In this document: positions 56,101 through 64,000 of the stretch, in pieces
How the letters are laid out: every line of letters starts with the position of its first letter
How positions within the stretch are numbered: position 1 is the first letter of the stretch
From: Streptomyces sp. CC208A
GTDB taxonomy: Bacteria; Actinomycetota; Actinomycetes; Streptomycetales; Streptomycetaceae
DNA length: 64,000 nt
Direction of reading: 5' to 3'
NCBI RefSeq assembly: GCF_030010625.1
Contig: NZ_JASCXN010000002.1
Coordinates: 1 to 64,000, forward strand
Position numbers and translations under genes: made by a program
Notes under the pieces: model-generated
What the model saw: only the letters and a program-made list of their open reading frames with translations
Database searches by the model: none
Told to the model about the DNA's origin: nothing

Positions 56101-56267
56101 GCCAGGAACCAGAGCCGTTCCTGCGCCGAGGACATCGGCAGCAGACCGTCGCGGGGAACGGCCGGGATGGGCCGCTCCTCGGGCGCGGACTCGCCGGCGA
56201 GGCGCCGCAGCAGCTCCGCCTGCAGGTGGGCCGGGACGGACGCGAACTTCTCGTCGGGCTGGGTCAT
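47127..56267 (-). CDS. Nonribosomal peptide synthetase, modules 3-4 (C-A-T-E-C-A-T-E)
   Basis: The protein has 3046 residues. C spans about 40-470 (HHIVCDGWS), A 490-1000 and T has Ser1041 in LGGDSI. E spans 1090-1520 (HHLVVDGVTW), then C 1555-1960 (HHLLLDGWS, following an E, hence D-donor type), A 1985-2500, T with Ser2548 and E 2600-3030 (HHLVVDAVSW). Pocket residues read by eye are DLGTLVNVD for the first A and DANSVGAVT for the second; the first, ending in Asp, hints at a basic residue. Both amino acids should be epimerised to D. There is no thioesterase domain; release is left to the coupled serine hydrolase. AGAGAGGA precedes the ATG. Confidence 0.95.
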   Translation of the reverse strand: MTQPDEKFASVPAHLQAELLRRLAGESAPEERPIPAVPRDGLLPMSSAQERLWFLAELEPDSAEYNTLRALRLSGRLDTAALAAALDLVVRRHEVLRTTFDAVDGRGVQVVHEPAGRALSVVDVSGPDAPAAVERFLAEEMNRPFDLRRGPLLRATLLRVDAHEHVLVLAMHHIVCDGWSTGQLLGELSAAYEAGAAGTGASLPPVPVQYADYAVWERERSAALDEQLAHWRERLAGIRPTELPTDRPRPPVRTPAGATLPVEIPADVLDRLRELSRGQDATLFMSLVTVTKVLLARYCGEPDVAVGTVTLGRQRPELENLIGFFINTVVLRSQVDESLAFTELLGRVRDGLLDAFAHDEVPFQRLVDALRPERDASRPPLVQVMVNLQNMAATLPDFRGLDVSEIQPPVDVAKLDLTFDFYEDDSSLVCYLEYSTDLFDRATVERLGGHLVTLLRAVTREPAAPLAGLSMLPAEELRTLTADWQGPALPVPPARTLHRLFDEQAARTPDSVAVSDGSRRLTFAELAARANRLAHHLVAAGVRPGTLTGVCLDRTVDAMVALLAVLKAGGAFVPLDPEHPAGRLALMLDDAAAPVLITDSAAIGEGSWTTIRLDTDQDAIARRPATPPVTAAGPDDLAYVVYTSGSTGRPKGVMVSHRNAVHMMRAWDDRYDLAGLRGRSLSVSSLAVDLFLGDFLMSAMYGGEMVICPADVVTDPPALAALISEVRPQLLVTTPSLAKAVAQELSWAGGRADSLRVLAVGSEAWLADDAAAVLELLPADAVVTNNYGATETTVDSTTYRLRPGTSAGTAVVPVGRPLGNTRTYVLDGRMRPVPVGVPGEIHIGGDGVAQGYWNRPELTAQRFLDDPFTDGRLYRTGDIGRWRPDGDLEYLGRADDQVKIRGFRVELGEVEAALLRHPGVAAAAAAVRADTAGRDRLVGYLVADGAAPTLTELRAFLAGIVPDPAIPSALVVLDELPATPSGTLDRKALPAPALTEQTGGDHVPPRDPTEAALAAIWAEVLGLQPGTVGVGDNFFELGGDSIVGLQVVSKARRAGLRLTAKQIFRHQTVAELAAVVRAVEPSERRAPAAAVGDVPLTPVQRWYFEQYPEGAAHFNQSLFVELAPGTDPAALRTAVTALVDHHDALRLRAVPADGTWRQHCPPAETGEPFRTVDLSGLDGPARERAVREAVTAAQTGFRLDTGPLFAAVLFTGAPEPDRLFVTAHHLVVDGVTWRVLLADLELAHGQAAQGLPVVLPEKSTGFREWSTRLTEAAGSGRFAAELPYWRGVEAASAACPPLPLDRTAPDTLAHARTVETALDPELTRALLRDVPAAYRTQVNDVLLTALAAVLADWTGGEAVAVELEGHGRENLFDDVDLSRTAGWFTTLFPVVLPVPDGDWGTRLKAVKETLRAVPEAGIGYGALRHLTEGSGLGGGRCQVGFNYHGHFDVASGDGLLRAWHPSPAPDRGAELTRPNPLEITGMVRGGRLELSWEYSTALHDEATVAGLAARFTAALAEIVAHCARAGGCTPSDFPLAGLDQAGVDRIAGDGRTVEDVYPLTPMQSGLLFHSLDAHEDDMYLTHLALVLDGVRDPALLAEAWQRVVDRTPVLRTAIADADGGHPLQVVHRDVRVPVVVEDWSELTDTQQQERIRLLSEAPVEPMDLSRPPLLRLHLARLSPSAVHLRCSSHHLLLDGWSFAEVLGEVFAEHAALSGREVEPPRPRRPFREYVRWLGEQDTAAAEAYWTGLLAGFSTPTALPYDRTPLRSHQSRDTGHVDLALTAEETGRLERFAREARVTVNTLVQGAWALLLSRYSGDRQVCFGTTAGGRPAELPGSDDMIGLFINTLPARLTVSPDSELRSWLREIQEQQVDGRQYEYVSLAEVRRWAAIPAGTDLFESCVVFENFPYDEHAAERHGLEVRSLAGLETSNFPLTCVAHLVGGLHLRVGYDPRLFDDATARRFAGHLLGVLDAMVTAPGATLRELPMVRGAERALLVEEFNGTPSGYPERCLHELFAEVAREHPGRPAVVAGDTRLTYAELDARSDRFAHELVGRGVGPEVPVGICLPGGAEMITAMLAVLKAGGAYVPLDPGYPPERLAHLFRDSGVPVLLTSAALAPGLPPTEARVLLTDELLTGELRPGAFDGPPPSRTVPDNLAVLVYTSGSTGTPKASMVTHRGLARLVRAAGEHTFGDAATVAQHHSISFDAAQNELWQTLLSGACLAVRPGDFRSVDELDKFLRDHEVQAMSFSAGFFHAVADTDPGILAGLRKVVVGGEALSGPHCARVLDRLPDLRIVNAYGPTECSVTATCFPVERGGRPGRTVPVGRPAADARVYLLDRDLQVVPVGVTGEAYIAGDGVCRGYRDRPAMTAERFLPDPFGAPGARMYRTGDLMRRLPDGTLEFVGRTDDQVKLRGYRVELGEVERALTAHPDVAGAAVVVREDQPGRRRLVGYVVSEQDPAELTRYLADRLPAYMVPAALVRLERMPLTPHGKVDRRALPEPAATPSGRARVEPRTAEERTMAAIWAEVLGVERVGVTDDFFDLGGDSILSIQVVFKSRRAGLQVSSSDLFRHPTVERLVAAAGRDRRVAATQDAEAGEVPLTPIQHEFFARNTVAPQHLVQSIHVELAAGTDESALRAALTAVVAHHDALRMRYTRDEQGRWSQWNAAAETGELFERHDLSGLPDEELLPVMDRLAAAADTGFDLAAGPLLRAVLFDLGPDRRARLHLTVHHLVVDAVSWRILNHDLDLAYRQAVDGEAIDLGAKTSSFRQWATRLAAHAADGGFADQTAHWDAVPEPAPLPADGPGPNVVSSRRIMPVRLERDETAVLLHTAPGRFRARASDVLLSALAWTVCRWSGEDRLVIEMEGHGREEIFEDVDLSRTVGWFTSSYPVALEVPGRAGDEADWPAVVRSVRRCLRAVPGNGLGHGALRHLAGTGTPPAEHTPPAVLFNYHSQTQEITQTADRSLFHAFHEPIGREQDDRERVVQALEVVGAVEDGRLGFDLYYSVDLHEPDTIERVGSELVAALRSIARLCDPALGTEGHR

Positions 56268-56284
56268 CTGCGTTCCTCTCTGGG

Positions 56285-59200
56285 TCAGATCCGGCCGGGC
56301 ACTTCGGGACCGGGGACGGCGGTCAGGCTCGCGAGGACGCGCTCCTGGACCGTTCCGGCGAGGTCCCGCACATGGCGGTGCTCGAACAGGTCCCTCGGGG
56401 AGATCGGTACGCCGAACGCCGCGCGCATGCGGACGGCCAGGCGGATCGCGTTGATCGAGTCGCCGCCGAGGGCCACGAAGCCGTCGTGCGCGCCCACCCG
56501 GGGCACCGCGAGGACCTCGCCCCAGATCCGGCAGAGGGCCTCCTCGGTCGGGCCGTCCGGCGCCACGTACGACTCCTCGGCCGGGCGGAGCCCCACCTCG
56601 GGCAGCGCCGCCCGGTCGAGCTTGCCGTTGCGGGTGACCGGCAGCACGGTCAGCGGCACCACGGCCGCCGGGACCATGTACGCGGGGACGTGGCGGGCGA
56701 CGTGGTCGCGCAGCTCCTCCGCGGACGGCACGCCGCCGCGCGGCACCACGTACGCGACGAGCCGCTTGCCGGCCTCGTCGGACCGCACCACGACCGCGGC
56801 CTCGGCCACCGCCTCGTGCCGCAGCAGTACGTTCTCGACCTCGCGCGGTTCCACCCGGAAGCCCCGGATCTTGACCTGGTCGTCCGCCCGGCCGGCGAAC
56901 TCCAGAAGGCCGTCCGGGTTCCAGCGGACCAGGTCGCCGGTGCGGTACAGCCGGGCGCCCGGCCGGCCGAACGGGTCGGCCACGAAGCGCTCCGCCGTCA
57001 GGCCGGGACGCCCGACGTAGCCGCGGCCCACGCCGACGCCGCCCAGGTAGAGCTCGCCCGTGACGCCCGGCGGCACGGGGCGCAGCCGGTCGTCGAGGAC
57101 GCGGACGCTGGTGTGGGGGATCGGCCTGCCGATCGGGACGTTGTCGTACCGGACGCCGGGCTCCACCGGGAACAGCGTGGCGGCGACCGCGCATTCGCTG
57201 GGCCCGTACCCGTTGAGCAGGCGGCGGCCGGGCGACCAGGCGGCCGCGACGTCCGGGGTCAGGACCTCGCCGCCGGTGTTGATGGATTCGAGGCGCGGCA
57301 GCGCCTCCGGGTCGAGCACCGGAAGGACGGTCGGCGGCCCGGTGACGGCGTGGACGTCGGCCTCGCGCATCTGCTCGATGAGTTCGGCGCCGCTGTACGT
57401 CCCGGCGGTCCTGGGGGCGACCAGCGTGGCGCCGCCCGCGAGCGAGCTCAGGAGGACGAGCGAGGCGGCGTCGAAGCTCATGGGGGTGAGCTGGTAGGTC
57501 CGGGCGCCGGGGCGCACGTGCAGGGGGATGAACGTTTCCACAGTGTTGACCATGGACCGGTGCTCGATCATGGTGCCCTTGGGCCGCCCGGTGGAGCCCG
57601 AGGTGTAGACGATGTACATGAGGTCGCGGGGGCTGCCGTGGTCGGGCGGGGCGGTCGCCGGCCGGGCGGCGATGGCGGGCCAGTCCTCGTCGAGCAGGAC
57701 GAGGGGGGTCGCGGTGCCCGCGAACACGTCGGCGTGGCGGGCGTGGGTGAGCACCACCGCCGGACGCGCCTCCTCCAGGATCGCGGCGGTGCGCGCGACG
57801 GGGTGGTCGGGGTCGATCGGCACGTACGCGCCGCCGGCCTTGAGCACACCGAGGACGCCGACGACCAGATCGGGGCCCCGCTCGACGGACACCCCGACGA
57901 TCACGTCCGCGCCGACGCCGAGGCCGGTCAGGTGGTGGGCGAGCCGGTTGGAGCGCTCCTCGACCTCCGCGTAGGTGAGCCGGTGCTCGCCGCGCTCGAT
58001 CGCGACGGCGTCCGGCCACCGGGCGGCGCGTTCGCTGATGAGGTGATGCATGCGCCGCTCGACGGAGTACGCGGCGGGCGGGGCCGTGCCCCACGCGCCG
58101 AGGACGAGTTCCCGCTCGGCGCCGGTCAGCGCCGTCACGTCGCCGACGCTCGGCGCGGCGGGGTCGACCAGCCCGTCGAGGACCGTGATCAGCCGTGCGG
58201 CGACCCGTTCCACGGTGCCCGGTTCGAAGACCGTCTCGTCGTAGAGCAGCCGCATGACCAGGGACTCGTCGGGGAACACACTCAGCGCGAGCGGGTAGTT
58301 GGTGGCGAACTCGACGTCGAACGCCTGGACCGCGGTCCGGTCGAACGGATAGTTCTGGAACACGACGGCGGTGTGGAACAGCGCGGCCCCGGGCTCCACG
58401 TCGGCGAAGGACTGCACCCGGCCGAGCGGGGCGTAACCGAACTCGCGCGCCGTGGCCAGCTCGCGCTGCAACTCCTCCAGCCAGGGCAGGACCGGCCGGT
58501 CGTCGTCCGCCAGGACCCGGACGGGCTGCGTGTTGATCATCATGCCGACCATCGACTCGACCCCGGGCAGCTGCGCGGGACGCACCGCCGCGCTCGTGGC
58601 GAAGCAGACGTCCCGCTCGCCGCTCAGCCGGGCCAGGAGGACGGCCCAGGCCCCCTGGACCAGGGTGTTGACGGTGAGTCCGGTGCGCCGTGCGTACGCC
58701 GAGACCCGTGCGGCGGTCTCCGCCGGCACGGTCACCCGCACCGACCGCCTGGCCGCGGGCCGGTGGCCCTCGGGCGGCTGCCGGTCGCCGGGCACGGCCA
58801 CCGGACTCGTGAAGCCGGCCATCCGGTCGCGCCAGTAGGCGTCGGCCGCGTCCAGGTCCTGCTCCGCGAGCCAGCGCACGAAGTCCTGGAAGGGCGGCCG
58901 CGTCCGCACCGGCTCGCCGCGGTACCCGTCGAGCACGTCCTGCAGCAGCTCCGCCGAGCTCCACCCGTCGGTGACCACGTGGTGCATCGTCCAGACGAGC
59001 TGAACGGAGTCCGGGCCGAGCCGCACGACCGTGACCCGGCTCAGCGGCGCCCGGGTGAGGTCGATTCCGGCGGCACGGTCGGCGTCGAGCAGCTCCCGCA
59101 GCCGCGCCGGGTGCTCCGCCTCGGGCACGGCGCTCCAGTCGAGGTGGGTCACCGGCAGCGTGACCTTCTCCCTGACGTGCTGGACGGGCTCCTCGACGTC

Positions 59201-61198
59201 GGCCCAGCGGAGTTCGGTGCGCAGCACCTCGTGCCGCTCGGTGGCCTCCTGCCAGGCCCGGCCGAGGCGGCCGGGGTCGGTGACGTCGCCGAGCCGGACG
59301 ACGAACTGGATCAGGTGCAGCGCCGGGTCGTCGAGCATGAGCGCGTCGAAGAGCATGCCGCTCTGCAGGGGGGTCAGGGGGTAGCTGTCCGCCCGCCGCG
59401 TGCCGTCGGGTGCCGCGGGGGACGCGGGTGCCTCGTCGAGCCGGGTCGCGGCACCGGCCATCGCCTCGACCGTCGGGTGGGCGAAGACGTCGGCCGTGCT
59501 CAGGACGAGCCCCCTGGCCCGCGCCCGCGCGACGAGCTTCATGGTCAGTACGGAGTCGCCGCCCAGGGCGAAGAAGTCGTCGCGTGCGCCGACCCGTTCG
59601 ACACCGAGCGTCTCGGCCCAGAGCACGGCGAGCTCGCGCTCGGTGGCGGTGCGCGGCGCGAGGTACGCCCCGGCGCCGTCGGCCGGGGGCTCGGGCAGCG
59701 CGGTGCGATCGACCTTGCCGTTGGCGTTGACCGGAAGCCGCTCGGTCCAGACGACGCGCGCGGGCACCATGTAGCCCGGCAGGCGCGCGGCCAGCCGGTC
59801 GAGGAGTTCGCGCTCGGGGAGCGGCCTCGGCCCCGTCGGGTAGGCGAGGATGCCGCGGGCCGGGCCGTTCTCCCGCACCACGGCGACGGCGTCGGTGACG
59901 CCGGGGCAGTCGCGCAGCGCGGCCTCGATCTCGCCCAGCTCGATCCGGAAACCACGGATCTTGACCTGGTGGTCGACGCGGCCGAGGAACTCGACGAGCC
60001 CGCCCTCGGTCAGCCGTACCCGGTCGCCGGTGCGGTACAGGCGGCCGCCGGGCACGAACGGATGGGCCACGAACCGCTCGGCGGTCAGCGCGGGGCGGCC
60101 GGAGTAGCCGCGGCCCGTGCCCTCACCGCCCAGGTACAGCTCGCCGGTGCCGCCCGCGCCGACGGCCCGCAGCCGCTCGTCGAGCACGTACGCCTCGGTG
60201 TCGTCGAGGGCCGTGCCGATCACCGTCACCCCGCCGCGCTTCTCGTCCGGCGTCATCCGGTGCGCGGTGGCGAAGACCGTGCACTCGGTCGGACCGTACA
60301 CGTTGACGAGGGCGGTGTCCGGGCAGGCGCGGCGCACCCGCTCGACGGCGCTCTCCGACGGGACCTCGCCGCCGGTCCACACCTCGCGCAGCCCCGCGTA
60401 GCAGTCGGGCTGCTCCTCGGCGAAGAGCCGGAACAGCGCGGCGGTCAGGAAGAGCGCGTCGGGGCGGTGCTCGGCGACGAGCCCGGCCAGCGCGGGAGCG
60501 GTCAGCTCCGCGGGCCCTATGACCACACGGCCGCCGTTGAGCAGCGGCAGCCAGACCTCGTAGGTGGAGGCGTCGAAGGCGAGCGGCGCGTTGAACAGCG
60601 CGCACCGGCCGAACGCGGCGCGCACCCGGGGTTCCCGGGCCAGCGCGGTGATGTTGCGGTGGGTGATGGACACGCCCTTGGGCAGGCCGGTGGAGCCCGA
60701 GGTGTGGATGACGTACGCGAGTTGCTCCTCGTCGACGGTGACGCGCGGGGCGTCGGGGCGCCGGCCCGGCTCCGCGTCGTCCACGAGGAGTACGGGCGGC
60801 CCCGCGACCGCCGCCCGGCCCTCGGTCGACCGGTCGGCCATCAGGACGACCGCGCCGGACTCGGCGAGGAGCCGGCGGACCCGCTCGTCGGGATAGCTCT
60901 CGTGCAACGGCACGTAGACACCGCCCGCCTTGAGCACGGCGAGCAGGGCGACGACGGTCTCCGGCGTGTGGCCCGAACGGCCCGTCAGCAGACCGACCCG
61001 CGACTCGGCGGCCACCCCGGCGGCGACGAGGCGGTGGGCCAGGTGGTTGGCGCGCTCGTCCAGCTCGCGGTACGTGAGGGTGGTACCGGCATCGACGACC
61101 GCGGGCGCGCCGGGCTCCCGCCGGGCGTGTGCGGCGACGAGGTGGTGGACGGCCCGGCTCTCCGGGCCGACCGGTGCGTGGGCAGGATCGTGGGACAT
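56285..61198 (-). CDS. Nonribosomal peptide synthetase, initiation and module 2 (A-T-C-A-T)
   Basis: The protein has 1637 residues. A spans about 20-510, T has Ser549 (LGGDSV), C about 595-1020 ([10 protein letters not shown]), A 1030-1560 and T has Ser1581 (LGGDSI). With no leading C domain it should start the chain with a free amino acid, leaving the amine available for cyclisation. Pocket residues read by eye are DAYFWGVVF (hydrophobic type) and DALTNGGVA (no known match). No MbtH-like gene is in the window. GGAGG lies seven bases before the ATG, and the next NRPS gene begins 17 bases after the stop. Confidence 0.95.
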   Translation of the reverse strand: MSHDPAHAPVGPESRAVHHLVAAHARREPGAPAVVDAGTTLTYRELDERANHLAHRLVAAGVAAESRVGLLTGRSGHTPETVVALLAVLKAGGVYVPLHESYPDERVRRLLAESGAVVLMADRSTEGRAAVAGPPVLLVDDAEPGRRPDAPRVTVDEEQLAYVIHTSGSTGLPKGVSITHRNITALAREPRVRAAFGRCALFNAPLAFDASTYEVWLPLLNGGRVVIGPAELTAPALAGLVAEHRPDALFLTAALFRLFAEEQPDCYAGLREVWTGGEVPSESAVERVRRACPDTALVNVYGPTECTVFATAHRMTPDEKRGGVTVIGTALDDTEAYVLDERLRAVGAGGTGELYLGGEGTGRGYSGRPALTAERFVAHPFVPGGRLYRTGDRVRLTEGGLVEFLGRVDHQVKIRGFRIELGEIEAALRDCPGVTDAVAVVRENGPARGILAYPTGPRPLPERELLDRLAARLPGYMVPARVVWTERLPVNANGKVDRTALPEPPADGAGAYLAPRTATERELAVLWAETLGVERVGARDDFFALGGDSVLTMKLVARARARGLVLSTADVFAHPTVEAMAGAATRLDEAPASPAAPDGTRRADSYPLTPLQSGMLFDALMLDDPALHLIQFVVRLGDVTDPGRLGRAWQEATERHEVLRTELRWADVEEPVQHVREKVTLPVTHLDWSAVPEAEHPARLRELLDADRAAGIDLTRAPLSRVTVVRLGPDSVQLVWTMHHVVTDGWSSAELLQDVLDGYRGEPVRTRPPFQDFVRWLAEQDLDAADAYWRDRMAGFTSPVAVPGDRQPPEGHRPAARRSVRVTVPAETAARVSAYARRTGLTVNTLVQGAWAVLLARLSGERDVCFATSAAVRPAQLPGVESMVGMMINTQPVRVLADDDRPVLPWLEELQRELATAREFGYAPLGRVQSFADVEPGAALFHTAVVFQNYPFDRTAVQAFDVEFATNYPLALSVFPDESLVMRLLYDETVFEPGTVERVAARLITVLDGLVDPAAPSVGDVTALTGAERELVLGAWGTAPPAAYSVERRMHHLISERAARWPDAVAIERGEHRLTYAEVEERSNRLAHHLTGLGVGADVIVGVSVERGPDLVVGVLGVLKAGGAYVPIDPDHPVARTAAILEEARPAVVLTHARHADVFAGTATPLVLLDEDWPAIAARPATAPPDHGSPRDLMYIVYTSGSTGRPKGTMIEHRSMVNTVETFIPLHVRPGARTYQLTPMSFDAASLVLLSSLAGGATLVAPRTAGTYSGAELIEQMREADVHAVTGPPTVLPVLDPEALPRLESINTGGEVLTPDVAAAWSPGRRLLNGYGPSECAVAATLFPVEPGVRYDNVPIGRPIPHTSVRVLDDRLRPVPPGVTGELYLGGVGVGRGYVGRPGLTAERFVADPFGRPGARLYRTGDLVRWNPDGLLEFAGRADDQVKIRGFRVEPREVENVLLRHEAVAEAAVVVRSDEAGKRLVAYVVPRGGVPSAEELRDHVARHVPAYMVPAAVVPLTVLPVTRNGKLDRAALPEVGLRPAEESYVAPDGPTEEALCRIWGEVLAVPRVGAHDGFVALGGDSINAIRLAVRMRAAFGVPISPRDLFEHRHVRDLAGTVQERVLASLTAVPGPEVPGRI

Positions 61199-61348
61199 GC
61201 TCGGCCTCCACTGGGGACACGCGTGGCGCGCGGATCTGTCGACGGTCGAGCTTGGCCCGCGGAGCCGTACCGGCTCCACGTTCTTGAACGGTGAGGAAAC
61301 TGCCCGCTCGGTACGGGGCGGGCGGCGGGGACGTGACACAGGCGAGGC

Positions 61349-61408
61349 GCGGGCGGCGGGCCCGGAAATGGGTGAGACGCGGGCGGCGGCCCGCGAAACG
61401 GGTGAGAC
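61349..61408. repeat. Two tandem 30-base repeats
   Basis: Units beginning GCGGGCGGCGG and ending GGGTGAGAC occur at 61349-61378 and 61379-61408, differing at a few bases. The second unit runs into the left arm of the terminator. Confidence 0.7.
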
Positions 61409-61432
61409 GCGGCCGGAGCCGCGCCTCACCCG
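61399..61432 (-). terminator. Terminator after the FtsX-type permease gene
   Basis: CGGGTGAGACGCGGC and GCCGCGCCTCACCCG pair over 15 bases with one mismatch and a four-base loop, 17 bases beyond the permease stop and ahead of the NRPS operon. Confidence 0.75.
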
Positions 61433-61448
61433 TGCCGACGGCCGCCCG

Positions 61449-64000
61449 TCACTCGGCCCTGGCGATCGCCTCCACGGCCGGGGGCCGCAGCGCCAGCCTG
61501 GCCGGCAGCATCACGGCGGGCCAGGCGATCGCGGCGGCGGCGCCCACGATGCCGAGGTACATCAGGGGCGGGATGGACGGGAACACGGACTCGCGGATCG
61601 CGTAGCTCATCCCGATCAGCGAGGGCAGCGCGGCGAGCGTGCCGACGACGACGGCGGAGAGGACGACGATGCCCGCCTCCCGGCGCATCATCGACCTGAC
61701 CTGGTCGGTGCGGGTGCCGACCAGACGCAGCAGGGCGAACTCGCGGCGCCGTGAGATCGTCGCCATGACCAGGGTGTTGACGACGGCGATGGCGAGATAG
61801 CCGAGCAGGACGGCGTTGAGCACGAGGCTGATCCCGCCGCCCCCGTCGTCGGTCGGCGCGGCGGTGAGCGCCTCGGCGTCCCGCAGCCGCAGGGTGGGGT
61901 ACGCCTTGAGCGCCGCGCTCAACTCCGCCTCGCGGTCGGTGTTCACCATCAGCCACTGGTCGAGGTGGTCGGTGGTGTGCGCGATCACCACGTCGTGGGG
62001 GAGGGTGACGTCGCCGAAGCCGAGACCGTTCTCGTAGACCGCGACCACCGTCGCCTTCTCGACGGTGCCGTCGCCGAGGTGCACGTCGACGCTGCCGCCC
62101 ACGTCGACGCCGACGGTGCCGGCGACGAGACGGCTGAGGGCGACCGTGGAGCCGGTGAGACGGTTCAGGTCGCCGCGCAGCAGACCCAGGTCCAGGGTGT
62201 CCGGTACGGCGGCGGGGTCGACGCCCTGCGCCGTGGAGATCCGGTACTGGATGCCGTCCCCGTCGTCGGGCCAGGTGAGGATCGCCGAGGTACGGACGAC
62301 CGGGCCGACCGTGCGGACGCCGGGGACGTCCCGGAGCTCCCCGGCCAGTCCCGGTGAGATGCCCGCGCCGACGGAGGTCACCACGTGGTCGGCGATCACC
62401 CCGGCGGCGGCCTGGTCCTGCGCGGTCGCGGCGAGCGTCGTCCCGCTGAAGAGCTGGGCGGACGCCATGGTCACGCCCATGATCAGCGGGGTGGTGGCGG
62501 CGCTGAGCCGGCGGGCCCGGGCCCGGGAGTTGGCGATGGCGAGGAAGCGGGTGACGCCGCCGGGCCGTCGGCCGAGCAGGGCCGCGATGCCGCCGAACAG
62601 CTTCGGCCCGAGCAGGCCGACCGCGATCACCAGGATCAGGGCGGAGCTGGCGGCGCCCTCGATCGCCGCCTCGCCGGGCAGCACGATCGGCAGCACGACC
62701 GCGACGGCCAGGCCCGCGGGCACGAGCAGCACACCGAGCGAGAGGCGGAACCAGCCGAGCTTCCTCGGCTCCACGGCCACGTCGCCGAGCGCCTCGACGG
62801 GACTGACCTTCGCGGCGCGCCGGGCCGCGAGCCAGCCGCCGATCCGGGCCGCGAGGACGCAGACCAGCAGGGCGAACAGCACCGGCAGCACCGTGATCAC
62901 CAGCGAGAACCCGGGCGGCAGCGCGCCGGCCGCGGTGAACACGGTGTGCAGCAGCAGGGCGAGCAGGACGCCGGGGACGGCGCCGAGCACGGCACCGATC
63001 CCGCCGACGAGCACGGCCTCGCCGCCGATCATGCGGAGCACCTGCCGGGGGGTGGCGCCGACGGCCCGCAGCAGGGCCAGTTCGCGGCGGCGCTGCTGCA
63101 CCGAGAGGGCCAGCGTGCCGGCGACCACGATGATCACCAGCAGGATCATGGTGGCACCGAAGGCGCTGGCCACCTCGATGACGAACGCCCGCATCTGCCC
63201 GACGTCGAGCGTCTCGGCGTCGCTGCGGTCGTCGCCCGTGTACGTGACCACGCCGGGCACGGCTTTCTCGATCCGCTCGGCGAGCTCGCCCGGATCGGTC
63301 CCCGGCGCGGCCAGCACACCGACCGCGTCCACCGTGCCGGGCGTGCCGTGGAGCCGCGCCGCCCGGTCGTCGGTGAAGAAGACCGCGGACTGGCGGTGGA
63401 ACGGGGCGGCGGGCGCGGCGACGCCGCTGACCCGGTACGACGCCGGTTCCGAGCCCGTCACGAGCGTGACCGCGTCTCCCGGGGAGGCTCCGAGCCGCCG
63501 GGCGAGGCCCTCGTCGAGGACGACGTCCTCGGCCGCGCCCGGCGGGGTGCCGGCGCGCACCGTGAACGGCGCGAGCACGGAGGCGGACCAGCCGTGCCCG
63601 TACACGGGCGGACCGTCGAGGACGGAGCCGCCCTTGAGGACGGTCGTGCGGACGCTGACGTCCCCGACCGCGGACTCCACGCCCTCGACCGCGGCGACCT
63701 TCCCGACCGTGCCGGCGGGCAGCCTGACCCGTTCGGAGAGCCGCGGGTCCGTGTCGCCCTCGACGGGCATGGCCTGGTGGCCGCCGACGACGACGGCCGC
63801 CCGGTGGTACCGCTCGGCCGGGACTCCCGAGCGGATGCCGGTCTCCAGGAGCACGCCGCAGGCGGTGATCACGGCGGAACCGACCGCGACGGCGACGAGG
63901 ACCGCGGCGAAGCCGCCCTTGCGGCCGCGGATCGTGCTCCAGGCGAGGGAGAGGTTCTGGCGCGAGAGCGTACGGACCTTCTTCTTCGTCTTCCGGGTCT
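61449..64000 (-). CDS. FtsX-type ABC transporter permease (5' end outside the window)
   Basis: At least 849 residues are visible; the N-terminus continues past the window edge, and in-frame coding ([20 protein letters not shown]) precedes the first internal start. It is a MacB/FtsX-like permease with two FtsX domains (about 260-390 and 700-800 of the visible part; for example [20 protein letters not shown] and [17 protein letters not shown]) and two large extracytoplasmic domains. Its ATPase is probably encoded just beyond the edge; the degenerate ATPase at 43186 cannot serve. It may export or give resistance to the peptide. Confidence 0.88.
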   Translation of the reverse strand, partial: TRKTKKKVRTLSRQNLSLAWSTIRGRKGGFAAVLVAVAVGSAVITACGVLLETGIRSGVPAERYHRAAVVVGGHQAMPVEGDTDPRLSERVRLPAGTVGKVAAVEGVESAVGDVSVRTTVLKGGSVLDGPPVYGHGWSASVLAPFTVRAGTPPGAAEDVVLDEGLARRLGASPGDAVTLVTGSEPASYRVSGVAAPAAPFHRQSAVFFTDDRAARLHGTPGTVDAVGVLAAPGTDPGELAERIEKAVPGVVTYTGDDRSDAETLDVGQMRAFVIEVASAFGATMILLVIIVVAGTLALSVQQRRRELALLRAVGATPRQVLRMIGGEAVLVGGIGAVLGAVPGVLLALLLHTVFTAAGALPPGFSLVITVLPVLFALLVCVLAARIGGWLAARRAAKVSPVEALGDVAVEPRKLGWFRLSLGVLLVPAGLAVAVVLPIVLPGEAAIEGAASSALILVIAVGLLGPKLFGGIAALLGRRPGGVTRFLAIANSRARARRLSAATTPLIMGVTMASAQLFSGTTLAATAQDQAAAGVIADHVVTSVGAGISPGLAGELRDVPGVRTVGPVVRTSAILTWPDDGDGIQYRISTAQGVDPAAVPDTLDLGLLRGDLNRLTGSTVALSRLVAGTVGVDVGGSVDVHLGDGTVEKATVVAVYENGLGFGDVTLPHDVVIAHTTDHLDQWLMVNTDREAELSAALKAYPTLRLRDAEALTAAPTDDGGGGISLVLNAVLLGYLAIAVVNTLVMATISRRREFALLRLVGTRTDQVRSMMRREAGIVVLSAVVVGTLAALPSLIGMSYAIRESVFPSIPPLMYLGIVGAAAAIAWPAVMLPARLALRPPAVEAIARAE

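Larger units (their letters stand above)
39433..64000. other. NRPS biosynthetic gene cluster (right edge beyond the window)
   Basis: Exporter, tailoring hydroxylase, regulator, two-component system, release enzyme, two NRPS genes and a permease lie together. The left boundary may include the GT39 gene at 37596; the right boundary is not visible. Four modules are seen, predicting a peptide of type L-L-D-D. Confidence 0.8.

Noticed and set aside
47133..57020. A very long open frame antisense to the NRPS genes (over 3000 codons)
   Set aside because: Its translation is rich in Arg, Gly, Asp, His and Pro without domains; it mirrors the coding strand's GC-rich third positions. The opposite strand has clear NRPS domains.

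Overview
The window is very GC-rich, uses GTG starts often, has TTA codons only in a few accessory genes and carries predicted leaderless genes. All of this points to Streptomyces or a close relative. From memory, the first 14 kb matches the conserved chromosomal order of S. coelicolor SCO1389 down to SCO1378. Nothing here was checked by a database search.

Layout: (1) 0.1-14.1 kb is core chromosome on the + strand: a CDP-alcohol phosphotransferase, a nucleotidyltransferase fused to a mutase-like domain, a DUF881-Sbp-DUF881 membrane trio, a zinc-ribbon/FHA protein, two MerR-type regulators flanking a bifunctional nuclease, DNA polymerase IV, a PRC-barrel protein on the opposite strand, and gcvP behind a tandem glycine riboswitch. 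(2) 14.2-30.6 kb is a mosaic of small housekeeping and accessory units: DUF5999, a GCS2-type ligase, a CPBP protease, a PhzF isomerase, a PadR regulator, an SRPBCC protein, a Clp-N protein, three EamA transporters, PaiB and PPOX flavin-fold proteins, MocR and LysR regulators, an isochorismatase-fold protein and a Rieske lipoprotein. Several divergent pairs have clear operators, and one EamA gene has a likely attenuator leader with an 11-residue upstream ORF.

(3) 30.8-37.6 kb is a tightly overlapping five-gene operon that I do not recognise as a described system: membrane Ser/Thr kinase, an 'MSGPK' coiled-coil protein, a two-domain ClpB-like AAA+ ATPase, an NrdG-like radical SAM protein, and a double zinc-ribbon/FHA protein. 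The kinase makes a phospho-signal, the FHA protein can read it, and the ATPase and radical SAM enzyme are the likely working parts. The kinase gene has two in-frame TTA codons, so bldA-dependent (developmental) control is expected. This is the best candidate for a novel system.

(4) 37.6-64.0 kb is a nonribosomal peptide cluster: a GT39 glycosyltransferase, an MFS exporter, a VioC/AsnO-like Fe(II)/2-oxoglutarate hydroxylase, a TTA-containing regulator, a degenerate ABC ATPase, a two-component system, a PBP-type thioesterase candidate, two NRPS genes (A-T-C-A-T and C-A-T-E-C-A-T-E) and an FtsX-type permease cut by the window edge. The assembly line has no integral thioesterase and ends in an epimerisation domain. 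The adjacent, translationally coupled serine hydrolase is therefore the probable release enzyme, predicting a head-to-tail cyclic peptide built from four residues, two of them D.
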